From contig BSBM01000199.1 of the NCBI GenBank assembly GCA_027924585.1, positions 9,789,001-9,853,000 of the forward strand: a stretch of DNA of 64,000 nt. Reading direction: 5' to 3'. Shown piece by piece: positions 10,255 to 22,100 of the stretch. The position numbers and the translations under genes were made by a program. How positions within the stretch are numbered: the stretch's first letter is position 1; each line of letters starts with the position of its first letter. The notes below the pieces were generated by a model that searched no databases, was not told the DNA's origin, and was given only the letters and a program-made list of their open reading frames with translations. This DNA is from Larix kaempferi. Lineage: Eukaryota > Streptophyta > Pinopsida > Pinales > Pinaceae.

Positions 10255-12080
10255 TCAGACCACACCAAGATTTTCTCGAAAGTATTCAAACTTTATGCGA
10301 CATAGAGGCTTAGTGAACACATTAGCAACTTGCTCCTTTGTAGGAACATGCTTGAGCTTTATAGCTCCCTTCTACACCATATCCCAAATATAGTGAAACT
10401 TGATCTCGATATGCTTTGATCTATCATGGACCACTGGATTCTCTATCATCTTGATACAACTCTGATTGTCACAGAAAATATCAATCACATCTATCTCTGG
10501 ATCAAACAATCTTGCCAACATCTTGCGAAGCGAAACTGCTTCGCTACAAGCTGAACATGATGTGATGTATTCAGCTTCTGTTGTACTGAGAGAAACACAG
10601 GGCTTCTTTCTACTGAGACATGAGATCATACCTGATCCCAAACTAAAACAACATCCTGAAGTTCTTTTTCTATCATCGACACTTCCATCCCAATCTGATT
10701 CTCTATATCCGTACAATCTGAACTCTCTATCTAATGCATAACTAAGTTCATAGTCCAATGTACCTTTTAGGTACCTCATCACATGTTTCGCTGCAATCAA
10801 GTGAACATGTCTAAGCTCTACCATATACTGGCTCAAGGTGTTCATAGCAAAACATATATCTGGTCTAGTATTGGTCAAATGCATCAACGAGCCAATAATC
10901 TGTCTATACAACGTGACATCTACTATCTCTAATGAAGCATCACTCAAAGGCTTCAAGTTTGTCACCATCAGAGTAATCATGGCCTTACAATCCAACATTC
11001 AAAATCTTTTTAGGATCTCAATGGTATATTTTCCTTGACTTCGAAAAATCTCATCTGGGAACTTCCATACTTCAAGACCTAGAAAATAGTGCAGCATCCC
11101 AAGGTCTTTCATTTCAAATTCTGTAGCAAGCTTCTTCTTGAATTCAATGATGGGCTTGTCTTATCCTACTAGAAACAAATCATCCACATACAATAGCAAT
11201 ATCATCAGTTCATCATCTATGACCTTATAATAAAGGTTAGAATCTGCTTTACTCTTGGTAAAACCCAAGCTCACCAGGAAACCATCATTTCTTCCCTACC
11301 ATGGTCTAGGTGCTTGCTTCAACCCCTATAATGCTTTCTTCAGTTTACATACATGTGTTTTTCTATCATCTGCTTCAAATCCTTCTGGTTGCTCGATGTA
11401 TACCTCTTCTTCTATTTTTCCATTCAGGAACACTGTATTTACATCCATCTAATGTAACTTCCATTTCATCTTAGCTACCAAGGCAAGGATGGTTCTAATT
11501 GAGGTATATCTAGCCATGGGAGCAAAGGTTTCCTCATAATGAATTCCTTCCTTTTGAGAGAACCCCTGAGCTACGAACCTTGCCTTGTACTTTTCAATGC
11601 TTTCATTTGTTGAATGTTTTGTTTTGAAGAACCATTTTGATGAAACTATTGATTTGTCCTTCGATCTTGGTACCACATCCCAAACATAATTCTTTAGGAT
11701 GGACTAGTATTCTTAATTCATAGCATCCACCCATTCCTTCTTTTTTGCTGCATCTTCGAAACATGCGGGTTCTTCTTCAACAAGGTTACACATCAAGGCT
11801 ACATAACTAGAATATGGCCTTGGTCTCTTAATTTCTCTATTGGTTCCTTCTAGGCCACCATATCTTCATGCATCTTGTATTATTTATCGTGCCCAAGCTG
11901 GTCTTCTCTTTCGTGGATTTACCTCATGAGGTGTCTCCTCAGGTCTCTAAGGTTCTGTCATGTCATGATCTTCTGGAGTAAGTTCTTCTTCAATATTCCT
12001 GTCCTGTGCATTATTAGTTTCCATAACTCTAGGATCTTCATGCTCCTCTTCATCCTCATGAGTCTTCTTAGACTTGTTGA
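10255..12080 (-). pseudogene. Element A pol: IN-RT hinge, reverse transcriptase and RNase H
   Basis: Ty1/copia RT with KSIVSSKWFFKTKH, KARFVAQGFSQ, ETFAPMARYTSIR, GLKQAPRPW, active site LLLYVDDLF (about 11179-11190) and MKDLGMLHYFLG. It is followed by RNase H with SLSTTEAEY, IFCDNQSC and DRSKHIEI, and ends LGVV-stop at 10255. The first RNase H Asp (normally DSDW) is Glu (ESDW). The single frame survives but is cut by many stops. Several replace Gln residues conserved in copia proteins, for example KLH-stop-MDVN and DMV-stop-KGA. Others, such as the Tyr of KALYGLKQ, need transversions. Inactive. Confidence 0.92.
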
Positions 12081-12758
12081 TGTTAGTGTTTTAGAATTTA
12101 CTTCAATCTGATCTAGGATCTTAACTGAGAGAACAACATGTACAACATATCAATCATGGACACAATAATGCAATCACACAAGAGACACAGAGTTTACTTG
12201 GGGAAAACCATACAGGTGAAAAACCCCAATAACTTCCTCAGAGATAGATAGAACAATGATACAACCCAAGCATAAGAGATAGCCTTCTCCTAGCAGTAGC
12301 TTCTCCTCCTCCACAAGTGCACCACTCTCTCATGAGTGCATGAGTGAGAAGTGAATGATCAAGTAGAGTGCCTCCCGCACTCTATTTATACTGACTTGAC
12401 TTGCCTAATAACCTATACTAGGTTGGCCTTAACTTAACCACATAACATAATGCTGACTAGGCCAACCCCCAATAGGGTGGTCTAATAACCCTTTGACCCA
12501 CATGGCCGACCCCCAACAGGGTGGTCTAAGAACCCTTTGACCCACATGACTTATACAGGGCCGACCCCAAAAAGGTGGTCTAATAACCCATCAAGTATAA
12601 GTTACGACACTTACAATATAAATGACAACACTTCTGTATAGAGGAATAATAACATCTCTATAGGAATACAAACACTTCTTATAGAGGAATAATAACATCT
12701 CTATAGGAATACAATATACATATATGAAATACATTCCGAAGTTACATATACATCAACA
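12081..12758 (-). repeat. 3' LTR of element B
   Basis: A 678-bp LTR that begins TGTTAGTGTT in plus orientation and ends CATCAACA. It aligns throughout with 17578-18268. By eye there are about two dozen substitutions in the first ~420 bases, plus one 12-bp indel. It contains short repeats of the motif AGGGTGGTCTAATAACCC. Confidence 0.92.
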
Positions 12759-12774
12759 CTCCCTCTTAACTAGG
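12759..12774 (-). other. Polypurine tract of element B
   Basis: The minus strand reads CCTAGTTAAGAGGGAG immediately before the LTR start TGTTGATG. It is identical in type to the tract of element C at 63811-63823. Confidence 0.8.
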
Positions 12775-14124
12775 AAGATATTTCTTGACACAGGTCTTCT
12801 AGCACAAGTCTTCTTCTCTGGATCATCGTCATCGATGCATTGTCATCGTATCATCGTCATCGTCACTGCTACTATCTCAATAATTCTCTGAATCTACTCG
12901 TCATAGGAAGTTCTACAGAGCTAGTTCTTTTTCATACTGGATGTAGGCCCACCACTTGCAGGTCTTCATCATCACTGGCCATACTGTGGAATTATCAGGA
13001 CTTATTACATGTGTCACAAAACCTCGAAAGAGCATCCCAGGATGTTACAGGTACACAACTCCGACCTGTCCTATCTCCTAGTGCACAAATTACATGTGAC
13101 TATCACAAAACCTTAAAAGAGTCTCTTGACTAGAAAGAACCCTAAAGAGCATCTAAGGCCTTTTTCATCCTATCCAGATCTCCAGGACTTATTACATGTG
13201 ACACCTACACAAAACCTCTCAAGAGCATCCTAGGATGTTACTGGTACACAACTCTGACCTGTAGGATCTCCGAGGGACATATTACATGTGGTCATGGAAA
13301 AACCTCGCAAGAGCATCCCAGGATGTTACGGGTACACAACTCCGACCTGAAGGATCTCCTAGGGATGAATTATATGCCATAGGACAAAACCTTGAAAGAG
13401 CATCTGCTAGATATCCCAAGGCCAAATTATATGCCATAGGCAAAACCTCGAAAGACTATCTGCAAATCTCCCAGGGCCAAATTATATGTCCTTCCAAAGA
13501 AAAACCTCGAAAGAGCATTTGTCAGATATCTCAGGGCCAGATTACATGCCATAGGAAAAACCTCGAAAGACTATCTACAAACCTCCCAGGGCCAAATTAT
13601 ATGCTTATCTACACAACATGTTCCACGCCCACAAAGTATCAACCTGATACTCACAATACATCATCCTGATCATCATCAGTGCATCGTCCTGATGTATGTC
13701 ATCTAGAGCAACATCCTAAAGCTCACCATCCATGATCATCCTGATCATACAATGCATCCACTTGATGCATACCAAGTATCTACCTGATACATATCATCAT
13801 ACATGATCCACCTAATCATACAATGTATCCACCTGATACATACATAGATACATGATCCACCTGATCACACAATGTATCCACTTGATATATATCAACATAC
13901 ATGATATAGCTGATCATACAAAGTATCCACCTGATACATATACAGATACATGGTCCAAGCAACCAACATGATGCATATACAAAATACATACAAATGATCC
14001 AACTTATCGTACAGAGCAGAAACTAGAACATCATCCTGATGCTCATCATCCAACGCTTACATCCACAGCCATGTGGAGGATCCTCCTTCCAACATGCTTG
14101 GAATGGCTTAAGCAAATGTCACCA
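12775..14124 (-). repeat. Minisatellite tail of element B
   Basis: About 1.35 kb lies between the RNase H stop and the polypurine tract. One part (about 13010-13610) repeats a unit of about 60-90 bp containing AAAACCTCGAAAGAGCATC and ATTACATGT/ATTATATGCC. The other (about 13730-14000) repeats TATCCACCTGATACATA with spacers. The same two repeat families occur in the same order in the tail of element C (62333-63810). No convincing coding sequence is seen. Confidence 0.8.
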
Positions 14125-15009
14125 TCACTTCTTCCTTGAAGTGTCATCAATCTGAAGAACACCAAGCCTCTCCCTGAAGTACTCGAACTTCAATCTAGCT
14201 AGTGGCTTCGTCAGCACATCTGCAATTTGCTCATCCGTCGCAACATACAGGAGCTTCACTGCTCCTCTCTGCACCATATCCCTGATATAGTGATATTTTA
14301 TATCTGTGTGTTTCGACCTGTCATAGAACACCGGGTTCTCAGACAGCTTCACACAACTTTGGTTGTTACAAAAGATACCAGTAGCCTCCAGCCATAGATC
14401 AAATAACTCAGACAATAGTTTCTGAAGCCATACTACCTCACAACTAGTCGAACAAGCTGTAACATACTATGCTTCGGCTGTAATCAGTGCTATGCAGGAC
14501 TGCTTCCTGCAAAACCCAGAGATCACACCTGATCCCATACTGAAGCAGCACCCAGAAGTGCTCTTCCTATCTGCAGCACTGCCTGCCCAATCTGAATCAA
14601 CATAACCCTGTAGGTTAAACTTTTTATTTGCATCATACTTGAGCCCATAATCAACCGTACCCTTCAGGTACCTCAGAATATGCTTTACAACAACCAGGTG
14701 AGCACCTCTCGGACCCATCAGGAACTGGCTCAATGTGTTCACTGCAAAGCAAATATCTGGTCTAGTGTTCGTCAGGTACATCAAGGATCCAATCATATGA
14801 CGATACATCGTGACATCAACCGGCTCAGATGAATCATCACACAGAAGCTTCAGATTCAATGCCATAGGTGTGGCCATGGCCTTGTATTCAATCATCCCGA
14901 ACCTCTTCAGTATCTCTACTGCATACTTCCCTTGTCCAAGGAAGATTCCATCTGCACTCTGCCACACCTCCATACCTAGAAAAGAGTGCATCATCCCCAA
15001 GTCCTTCAT
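14125..15009 (-). pseudogene. Element B pol remnant: C-terminal RT and RNase H
   Basis: The sequence begins MKDLGMMHSFLGMEVW, downstream of where the YVDD active site should be, so the catalytic part of RT is gone. It continues through LTNTRPDICFAVN, RYLKGTVDYGLKY, YVDSDWAGS (first RNase H Asp present) and STSGCCFS, then a TAG at 14467-14465 in place of the Glu of TAEAEY, IFCNNQSC (a second RNase H Asp changed to Asn) and DRSKHTDIKYHYIRDMV, ending DDTSRKK. Only one stop in the frame, but two catalytic losses. It is close in sequence to element C. Confidence 0.9.
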
Positions 15010-15010
15010 T

Positions 15011-16200
15011 TGTAGGTGATGGTATATGATCTTTCCTACAAAACAAGTTAAATTGCATGATTAGAAAACATCTCATAGTTTTCAGAACAAATTCTTACAC
15101 ATAAAGAAATATGTCATACAGTCATGCAATTATCTTAGCCATTGCTTCAATAAAACATTTATCCATATCCCGTAACTTTCTAGATGCCTTCCAATCTCTA
15201 CCAGAACATTGTTAAGAGTGTGCACAACTCCCAACATGTCAACAAAGAGGTTTCATTCTAGATAAGTAGCAACGGAATGTTGTACAGTTCCATAGGCCAC
15301 TTACCGATGTATATTAGTAGTATATTGTTCATCAATGCAACTATTCTAATATGCATAATACACAACCTAATTCTAGAAACATCAGTATATACATAATTGA
15401 ACAATATTATTTAAACAATAAAATATGTAAGGAATGATAATTCAAATACTTATCTTTGTTTTTTTGTTGGGTTGACTCCCTCTCAGTCTTTGCTTCCTTG
15501 TAGGAACAACTGGAGTGTGCTCCCTCTTGATATTTGCTTCCTGGATTACCTGTTCTTGACCTTGGACCACTATGCATGCTTAAGTGTGCACTAGTGTCAT
15601 GAAGATCTCATACATAATCGTTAGTATAATCTTAATACTATCAAAACACAATAATCTTAAAGATGTATAGTCATGATCATTTCAAACACAGATAATAAAC
15701 ATTAGTATTCAATGTTTCAGGGAAGACTTCTTTTACTCATGCATATTCTTATTTGATCATAGGACTCTTCTAGTTAGTCAAATCATCAATCAAGATAAGA
15801 GACATAATTCTTTTACTCATTCATATTCCTATTTGACCATAGGAATTTTCGGGTTAGTCATATCATCAATCAAAGTAAGAAGCATAATATGCCTAAACCC
15901 ATGATTACGAACTTCAATGAATAATCATAATCAATCATGCCAAGTATACTTATATAAGAGATCCTAACACAAGGTAGGATTCTATCTTGATATAGGGAAA
16001 ACATACCTGGATTGCCATGCTTGCTAGTTATGCCTAACATACCCACATAATGTCTTCTTGTTCCTTTTAAAGACTTATGTTAGTAACCTGCATAACTCAT
16101 AAGTTAAGCATTGTAGAACCAAAAATATACATACCTCATAAGTAGAGATTCTATGCAATCCATAACTATGGATGAGTCTTTGTCTTCATGTCACCATGGT
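15011..16200 (-). other. Integrase-replacing non-coding block shared with element C
   Basis: Between the gag fragment and the RT, element B carries about 1.2 kb that aligns with 59873-60990 of element C on the opposite strand. The matches are strong in patches. Examples are the stretch around 15171-15240, and 15468-15560, where both copies translate to a similar peptide containing ANIKREHTP and PTRKQRLRGS (probably the IN-RT hinge). The RT-proximal end reads TTAACTTGTTTTGTAG (15036-15051), like a plant 3' splice site. No integrase motifs are seen. Confidence 0.75.
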
Positions 16201-16462
16201 CATGTGTTCTTGAACTAGAACTTTCTTGATGTACCTTTCATGTTAGCGGAAAAAATAAACCTCATACAACATCACAATGCGTTAGTACAATCATAAGTGT
16301 CAAAACCTTAATCTATGAATATCTTCTTATCGTGTATTCATAATTTTATTAAGGTGATACGACATGTCTAGTAATTAATAAAGATTGTACTAACCTAATG
16401 ATATGAAGACAAACATATCCTAAACTTAACGAAGACCAGAATTCAAAACATACCTATCAAGA

Positions 16463-16560
16463 TTGCTTGTAATCTTCTTATGCAAGGCCTTAGCCTTATC
16501 TCCCTCTGAAACGGGAACTTCTTCACTTATGCAGGTGACCAATCTATTCTCTTGTAGGAT
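16463..16560 (-). pseudogene. Element B gag N-terminal fragment
   Basis: The minus strand translates to LQENRLVTCISEEVPVS followed by EGDKAKALHKK. It aligns with the gag of element C (ILEENELDSYVKEDIPIP, then EEAKVLHKK). The similarity stops after about 30 residues, where the remaining gag, protease and integrase are missing. The fragment lies at the expected distance from the 5' LTR. Confidence 0.75.
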
Positions 16561-17565
16561 TAACACAATTCACTTGATTTGCAGAAATTGGATCTCGAGC
16601 CCGATTAGGGTTTGTCAGAGAAACCCTAAAAATTCTAACTTTGAATTTCAAACTTTTGAAAGGATATAAAGATGCGCCTTTCTGAGCTGGTCAAGCTGGT
16701 ACACTCAAAATTTGAAAACTGTAAAGTTCACCCCTCAATATTGCCTTTTAGATTTTCGGATTCACTAGGGAGGACCCTGAATTAGGGTTTGAGTTTCCGG
16801 GAGCTTCACCCAACCAAAAAGTTTGATTCAAAGCTCTAAGATTTGATTTGTCTGAGGATCTTCTGACCGTGGTTTCCAATTAAAAAAAATCCAACTTTCT
16901 CTAAAACCTTAAATTCCGGAAGCCATGAATGAAGGTGCTAAAAAATAATTCTGTTTTGACATAAATATACACCTGATTGTTACTGGCGTAACTCCGAACG
17001 TTTCGATCCACAGGGTCTGAAAATTTTTCCTGTGATAGCCTGATCTATCATATTTTCAACCCCATAGGTCTGACCTCAAATGGATTCTCTGAGAGAGAGT
17101 TATGTCAAGTGTTACAACATGACCTGTTTATGGGATAAAACATGAGAGAAAACTTGTACAGCATGCCACGTGTCACTGGTTCACTTTCGGCCTCTGAAAA
17201 TCGTACTTGTGAAAGTACAGTCCGTGCCCTACCTGCCACTTTTTACAAAATTTCATTTGGATCTTCCTAGCCCAAGTTATGACCTTTTTTCCAAGGTCAC
17301 CTGTTTATGGCTGAGATCTGGAAGAGGCAGAAACCCTATATTATACAGATCATAAATCACAAAGTACAATGAATTAGAGGTTTTCCTTTGGATACAAGGT
17401 ACATGGGGAGCTTAGCTTCGCCCTGCCTGATTTTCAAATCCTGAAACCTCACCGAAATTTATTTATAGTGAAAGTGCTACAATGACTGGTTTTTGCTATA
17501 TCAAGCCCTAGCTTCGCAAGTGCAACAAGTGTCATACATGCCATACCATGTCTTCTTTCAGGCTA
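16561..17565 (-). other. Untranslated leader of element B
   Basis: About 1 kb lies between PBS and gag. The part nearest gag (about 16600-16880) aligns with the leader of element C (about 58220-58500), including several AACCCTAA-type motifs. The part nearest the PBS is about 450 bp longer than in C and has no counterpart there. No ORF is supported. Confidence 0.65.
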
Positions 17566-17577
17566 GCTCTGATACCA
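17566..17577 (-). other. Primer-binding site of element B (initiator tRNA-Met)
   Basis: The minus strand reads TGGTATCAGAGC directly after the 5' LTR. This is the perfect 12-base complement of the 3' end of plant initiator tRNA-Met. Confidence 0.9.
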
Positions 17578-18268
17578 TGTTATTTTTTTAGAATTTACTT
17601 CAATCTGATTTAGGATCTTAACTGAGAGAACAACATGTACAACATATCTACAATATATCAATCATGGAAACAATAATGCAAGCACACAAGAGACACAGAG
17701 TTTACTTGGGGAAAACCATATAGGTGAAAAACCCCAATAAATTCCTCAGAGATAGATAGAGAAATGATACAACCCAAGCATAAGAGATAATCTTCTCCTA
17801 GTAGCAGCTTCTCCTACTCCACAGGTGCACCACTCTCTCATGAGTGCATGAGTGAGAAGTGAATGATCAAATAGAGTGCCTCCCACACTCTATTTATACT
17901 TGACTTGACTTGCCTAATAACCTATACTAGGTCATCCTTAACTTAACCACATAACATGATGCTGATTGGGCCTACCCCCAATAGGGTGGTCTAATAACCC
18001 TTCGACCCACATGGCCGACCCCCAACAGGGTGGTCTAATAACCCTTTGACCCACATGACTTATATAGGGCCGACCCCAACAAGGTGGTCTAATAACCCAT
18101 CAAGTATAAGTTATGACACTTACAATATAAATGACGACACTTCCGTATAGAGGAATAATAACATCTCTATAGGAATACAAACACTTATGTATAGAGGAAT
18201 AATAACATCTCTATAGGAATACAATATACATATATGAAATACATTCCGAAGTTACATATACATCAACA
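17578..18268 (-). repeat. 5' LTR of element B
   Basis: A 691-bp LTR with TG...CA ends, next to the PBS on its inner side and to the GTTGA target duplication on its outer side. A TATAAATAG box on the minus strand (17890-17898) is the likely core promoter. It has a 12-bp insertion relative to the 3' LTR. Confidence 0.92.
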
Positions 18269-19084
18269 GTTGAAGACTATGTCTTCATCAAATGTAACAT
18301 CCATGCTAAGTTCAATATGGTTGTATCTTGGTATGTAGATACGGTAAACCTTTGATTTCTCACTGTAACCCACAAATATCTCCTTTCTTCCTAAAGGTTC
18401 CAACTTTGTTGTGGATATTAGGGAATGGTAAGCTCCCTCTTAATCCCTGCTTGTTTACAAAATTCTTTGAAATCACCTGAAGCGTATTTCCCTCCATTAT
18501 CTATCCTTAGTATCTTGATCTTCTTTTCAAAGAGGTTTTTTCAAGAGCCTTAAACTCTTTAAACTTTTCAAAAACTTCACTTTTATTCTTTAGAAAATAA
18601 ATCCATGTTTTGCAGGAATAGTCATCAATAAAATAAGCATAGTAAACATACCCGCTTAATTAAGTGGTTGTCATAGGTCCACAGATGTCGGAGTGAACAA
18701 TGTTCAGTATCCATTTTTCTTTGCTATCACTGTTTGGAAATGAGTTCTTTGTACTTTTTCCTTGTGCACATCCTTTGCACATTCCTTCATGATCAACCTG
18801 AATTTTTGGTAATCTAGTCACCACCTTACTCACTACTGGCAAAGCCTTGTAGTGTACATGAGCTAGTATTCTATGCCATAATTCATAGGGGCTCATGCTA
18901 CCAGCCATTAGTGTTGAATTTGCATGACCCTTGAGGTTATATAGTCCTTCTTCTTCTACCCCATTAACGATTGCATCATTGATTGCCTTCCCCTTTGGCC
19001 ACATAAGAACTTCACCATCTACAAATGCAATTCTAATACCTTTCTTATCTAAAGATGACATAGAAAGAAGGTTCTTTTTCAAAC
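18269..19084 (-). pseudogene. Element A integrase (GAG-pre-integrase and core), interrupted by B
   Basis: The integrase inserts the cDNA into the genome. Visible parts are the pre-integrase NLLSMSSLDKKGIRIAFVDG, the HHCC zinc region (LWHRILAHVHY, then CKGCAQGK), the core start HSDICGPM (first Asp) and RIDNGGKYASGDF (second Asp). A stop at 18660 and frame changes follow, and element B cuts the coding sequence at 18269/12080. The frame TFDEDIVFN on this side continues as KSKKTHEDEEE on the other side of B. Confidence 0.88.
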
Positions 19085-19330
19085 CTAGAACATATAGTAC
19101 TTCATGTTCATGGACTTTTCAGAGTCCAATTTGTAAGTAGTCTCTTCCATTCCATTGATAGGATATTGGTAATCATCTCCAAGCTTTACTTTGTGTGGAG
19201 AATATTTATGCATGAGATGTGAAAAAGAGTCTTTGTATCCCGTCATATGTTTGGAGGCTCCACTGTCCATTAGCCAAGTGTCACTTCCATGAGATACTAA
19301 ACCATTCAATGCTGAGATTAGAACATATTC
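19085..19330 (-). pseudogene. Element A protease
   Basis: Aspartic protease that would process Gag-Pol. The catalytic motif is WLMDSGASKHMTG (about 19250-19285), with both Asp-Ser-Gly and the following Ala-Ser intact. The downstream part YSPHKVKLGDDYQYPI matches the protease C-terminal half of copia elements. It is in a different frame from gag and from the integrase, so it is separated by frameshifts. Confidence 0.85.
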
Positions 19331-19414
19331 TTCATTGGAGTCTTCGTCTTCTCTGGATTTGATTTCAACATCATATTCATTTTCTTCGGCTGCATGAGCA
19401 TGGAATATTTTCTT

Positions 19415-20217
19415 CTACTTCTTGGATTGTCCATATTTGAATGGACAATTTCTTGCAATTTGTCCCATCTTGTGACAAGAGAAACATTCAAAGGAGGAAA
19501 AATATTTCTTTATCCTCTTGCTCCTTTGAGATCTTTGAGGTCTTCTGGGAGAGTGGTCATAAGTATGTACATCATTCTTTATTTTCCTTCCTCCTTTGGC
19601 ATGATTTTCCAAAGCTTGATCTTCCTTATCATTTAGTTTCTCTTCTCTTATAGCTATTCTTTCTTCTTCTTGCACACACCCTTCCCATGTAATTGTTTGA
19701 ACATGATTAATATTTTCCTAGCACATATGCCACGAACAAAAGGTTCCCAATCTCTAGGAAGACCATTTAGAGTGGTCATCACAACCTCAGCTTCTTCTAC
19801 CATGTCTCCAATAGCTTCTAATTGTTCTTTGATCTGAGATACTCTGGAGAAGTATGAGTGCATAGGCTCATACTTTTCGATCTTCACACCCTTGAGTTGA
19901 TTTCTCAAGGTCATCTTCTTATTAATGTTCTTTCCTTCAAACAGGCTGGTCAAAGAATCAAACATTCCTTTTAGAGTCTTCTTTGAGGACACTTGAGGAA
20001 TCGAGTGATATTTGATAGAGTCAGCTATGATCCTCTTATCCTTAATCATATTCTTCTTGTGTCTTGCTTTGGCCTCATCTCCTTCTGGTTCTACAACTCC
20101 TTCTTTTACAAAACCTTCCATGTCATGTTCTTCAAGAATGAGCATGACTCTAGATTTCCATGCCATGAAGTTCTCAGCTCCTTCAAGATTCTCATCAATC
20201 TTGGTAGTGTTTTTCAT
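19415..20217 (-). pseudogene. Element A gag with damaged zinc knuckle
   Basis: Capsid protein of Ty1/copia (UBN2/Retrotran_gag type). It starts at ATG 20217-20215 (MKNTTKIDENLEGAENF) and contains MAWKSRVMLILEEH, KKMTLRNQLKG, YFSRVSQIKEQLEAIGDM and VVMTTLNGLPRDWEPF. A frameshift near 19660 separates the knuckle region. There CFSCHKMGQIARNC has Gln where the CCHC His should be, so zinc binding would be lost. The protein is close to the gag of element C. Confidence 0.88.
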
Positions 20218-20642
20218 TTTGAAAATATGAGAACCTCAAATGGAAATGGATGTAGTACTTACCAGTAAAGTTTTCCTTCTCAAAACTGCTTCTACCTTGA
20301 CTTAGGGCTTGACAGAGGAACCCTAATTTACAAACTTTAGGATCTCGGAGAACTGATTGGATTAAAAGATGTTCCTCCTCAATGTGAGTAGAGAAAAATA
20401 CCCTTTCTCCCAAATCTGTGAGCATATCTTCCAAAAACTTGATGCCCTAGTTCTCCACGCTACAGTGATGGACTCATAAATGAAAATTCTCGAAATTGAA
20501 TTATGCTTCGACAGAAAGATGTGCCCTAGTGAGGTGAGTTAGATACACCCTCTTTTTCAGCTGATCTATTGAGAGAGCACTCGGAATAAGAATCCCTAGT
20601 TTCTATTGTTGTAGAGGTTGTACAATGTTTTCTTTCAGGTCT
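20218..20642 (-). other. Untranslated leader of element A
   Basis: About 425 bases between PBS and gag start. No ORF or repeat is seen. The region contains several copies of the AGGGTT / CCCTAA-type motif also found in the leaders of B and C. Confidence 0.55.
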
Positions 20643-20654
20643 GCGCTGAAACCA
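20643..20654 (-). other. Primer-binding site of element A (decayed initiator tRNA-Met)
   Basis: The minus strand reads TGGTTTCAGCGC next to the 5' LTR, two mismatches from the canonical TGGTATCAGAGC. Confidence 0.75.
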
Positions 20655-21185
20655 TGTTAGTTTTTACTTGCTTAGCATAATAACATTAAATAATCTAATC
20701 ACTGAAATAAAGACAAGCACAACAAACACAAAGAACACAAAATTTCTCTCGAGGAAACCACAAGGGAGAAAACCCCGACAAAACTTCCTCAATATAGAAT
20801 TCACCAAGTACAAGATAAAACCCCAAGACAAAAAAAACTTCTCTCCTTCAATTGTGTGAACTTCTCTCTCTCTTATGTGAACTTGAGTGGGTGAGATGAG
20901 TGATTCAAATGATCAACTCAACCTCCTATTTAATTTCTTCAGTTGAGGTGACGTTTTCCTCAAGAGGGCCGACTTGACCTAACTGACTGGGCCGACTTGT
21001 TAATTACATAATATAATATTACTTTCTGGGTTCTCCTAGGCCAACACAAGTTCTAGAGTTTACATTGACTCTTTTAATGACTCTTACATTATCAACTACA
21101 TCAATGACATCTCTCGAAGGAGGAATATAATAATACAATAGTCAAGTACATTTAGAATATCTTCTGCAGTTACATTTCTTTAACA
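20655..21185 (-). repeat. 5' LTR of element A
   Basis: A 531-bp partner of 8588-9121, starting TGTTAG and ending TAACA, followed by CCTCC (target duplication copy). The TATA region corresponding to the 3' LTR has mutated to CCTATTTAATTTC. Confidence 0.9.
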
Positions 21186-22100
21186 CCTCCATGGTCTTCT
21201 CACTGAAAGAAAGATCAAGGGTTCTTTTGCATATGCATAAACACACATTGACTGTTAAAATATAGAGGAAAATCTCGGCAAAACAACTCATGCGCAAAAA
21301 GTTTCAATGACCTCATATGCTCATACCATCAAATTCGAGTATTTTTTCACCAAAAGGAAAAAGGAATCCACGAGAAGGATACCAAATAAATTGAATAAGA
21401 TCGAGTTCTCACCCCTTATAAGCAATGAACCACAACAAGGCATTTCTTAGCACATAAGCAAAGATCGTAGGCCAAAACAAAGCATCATGAAACCCAAACC
21501 CATGTGGATATCGATAAGTGAGAAAATGTGACAATTACAAATACATAGGAAAATTATCTCAGTCAAAATATAAAGGCCAAATTTGAATTAGTAACTCTCA
21601 ATCTATAGATCTCAGTATTTCCACCTACCCATTACAATTCTTACAACCAAGTTAGTAGAATATTATAAACAAAAGGCTAGATGTGTGTGTAGAAATTAAA
21701 CAAAGAAATGGGCCATCGAAGGAAGAAATATTATATTTATAACACCTGCTCAGATGCAATCTCAATGATGAAGTCTCCCACAATAACCCAATAGAAATGG
21801 ATTTCATAAGTTCAAGGTTCCAAGGCTCCAGATTTCTCTGTAGTAGTTCATGTCATGCTTGTTGCTCGCATACTTTCCAAGCTTGCTTGCTACATTTCTG
21901 CACCCCAATGAAAGAGAGAAACAAGATTTGAAAATTTGTTAGCACTTAGAGGATCGCAGTGAAGGAGAGCATTGAATCGTTTAGAAACCATCCTCTCAAT
22001 CCATATTTATAACACCACTTCTTAGCAATTACCACACCTACCACAAATGAGCATGACACATAGTCAAAAGAGAACTCGCCCTTCAACCGAGGCATGGACA
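21186..22100. other. Non-coding spacer after element A
   Basis: This is the right-hand part of the insertion target of element A. No domain, repeat or RNA gene was recognised in any frame. Confidence 0.5.

Larger units (their letters stand above)
12081..18268 (-). mobile_element. Copia element B, nested in A; integrase-less
   Basis: LTRs at 12081-12758 and 17578-18268 are flanked by a perfect 5-bp duplication GTTGA (12076-12080 and 18269-18273). On the minus strand the order is 5' LTR, PBS, leader, a gag fragment, a ~1.2 kb non-coding block, C-terminal RT and RNase H, repeat tail, polypurine tract and 3' LTR. Protease, integrase and the RT active site are missing, so the copy must have moved using proteins from elsewhere or been deleted afterwards. 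It belongs to the same subfamily as element C (57407 onward). Confidence 0.93.
8588..21185 (-). mobile_element. Copia element A (Ty1/copia), host of nested element B
   Basis: The two LTRs start TGTTAG and end TAACA (8588-9121 and 20655-21185). Flanking bases are CCTCA on the left and CCTCC on the right, a 4-of-5 target duplication. Internal order on the minus strand is PBS, gag, protease, integrase, RT and RNase H, which is Ty1/copia order. Element B (12081-18268) is inserted inside the integrase-to-RT hinge; removing it with one copy of GTTGA restores a continuous frame. Without B the element would be about 6.4 kb. All ORFs carry stops or frameshifts. Confidence 0.93.
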
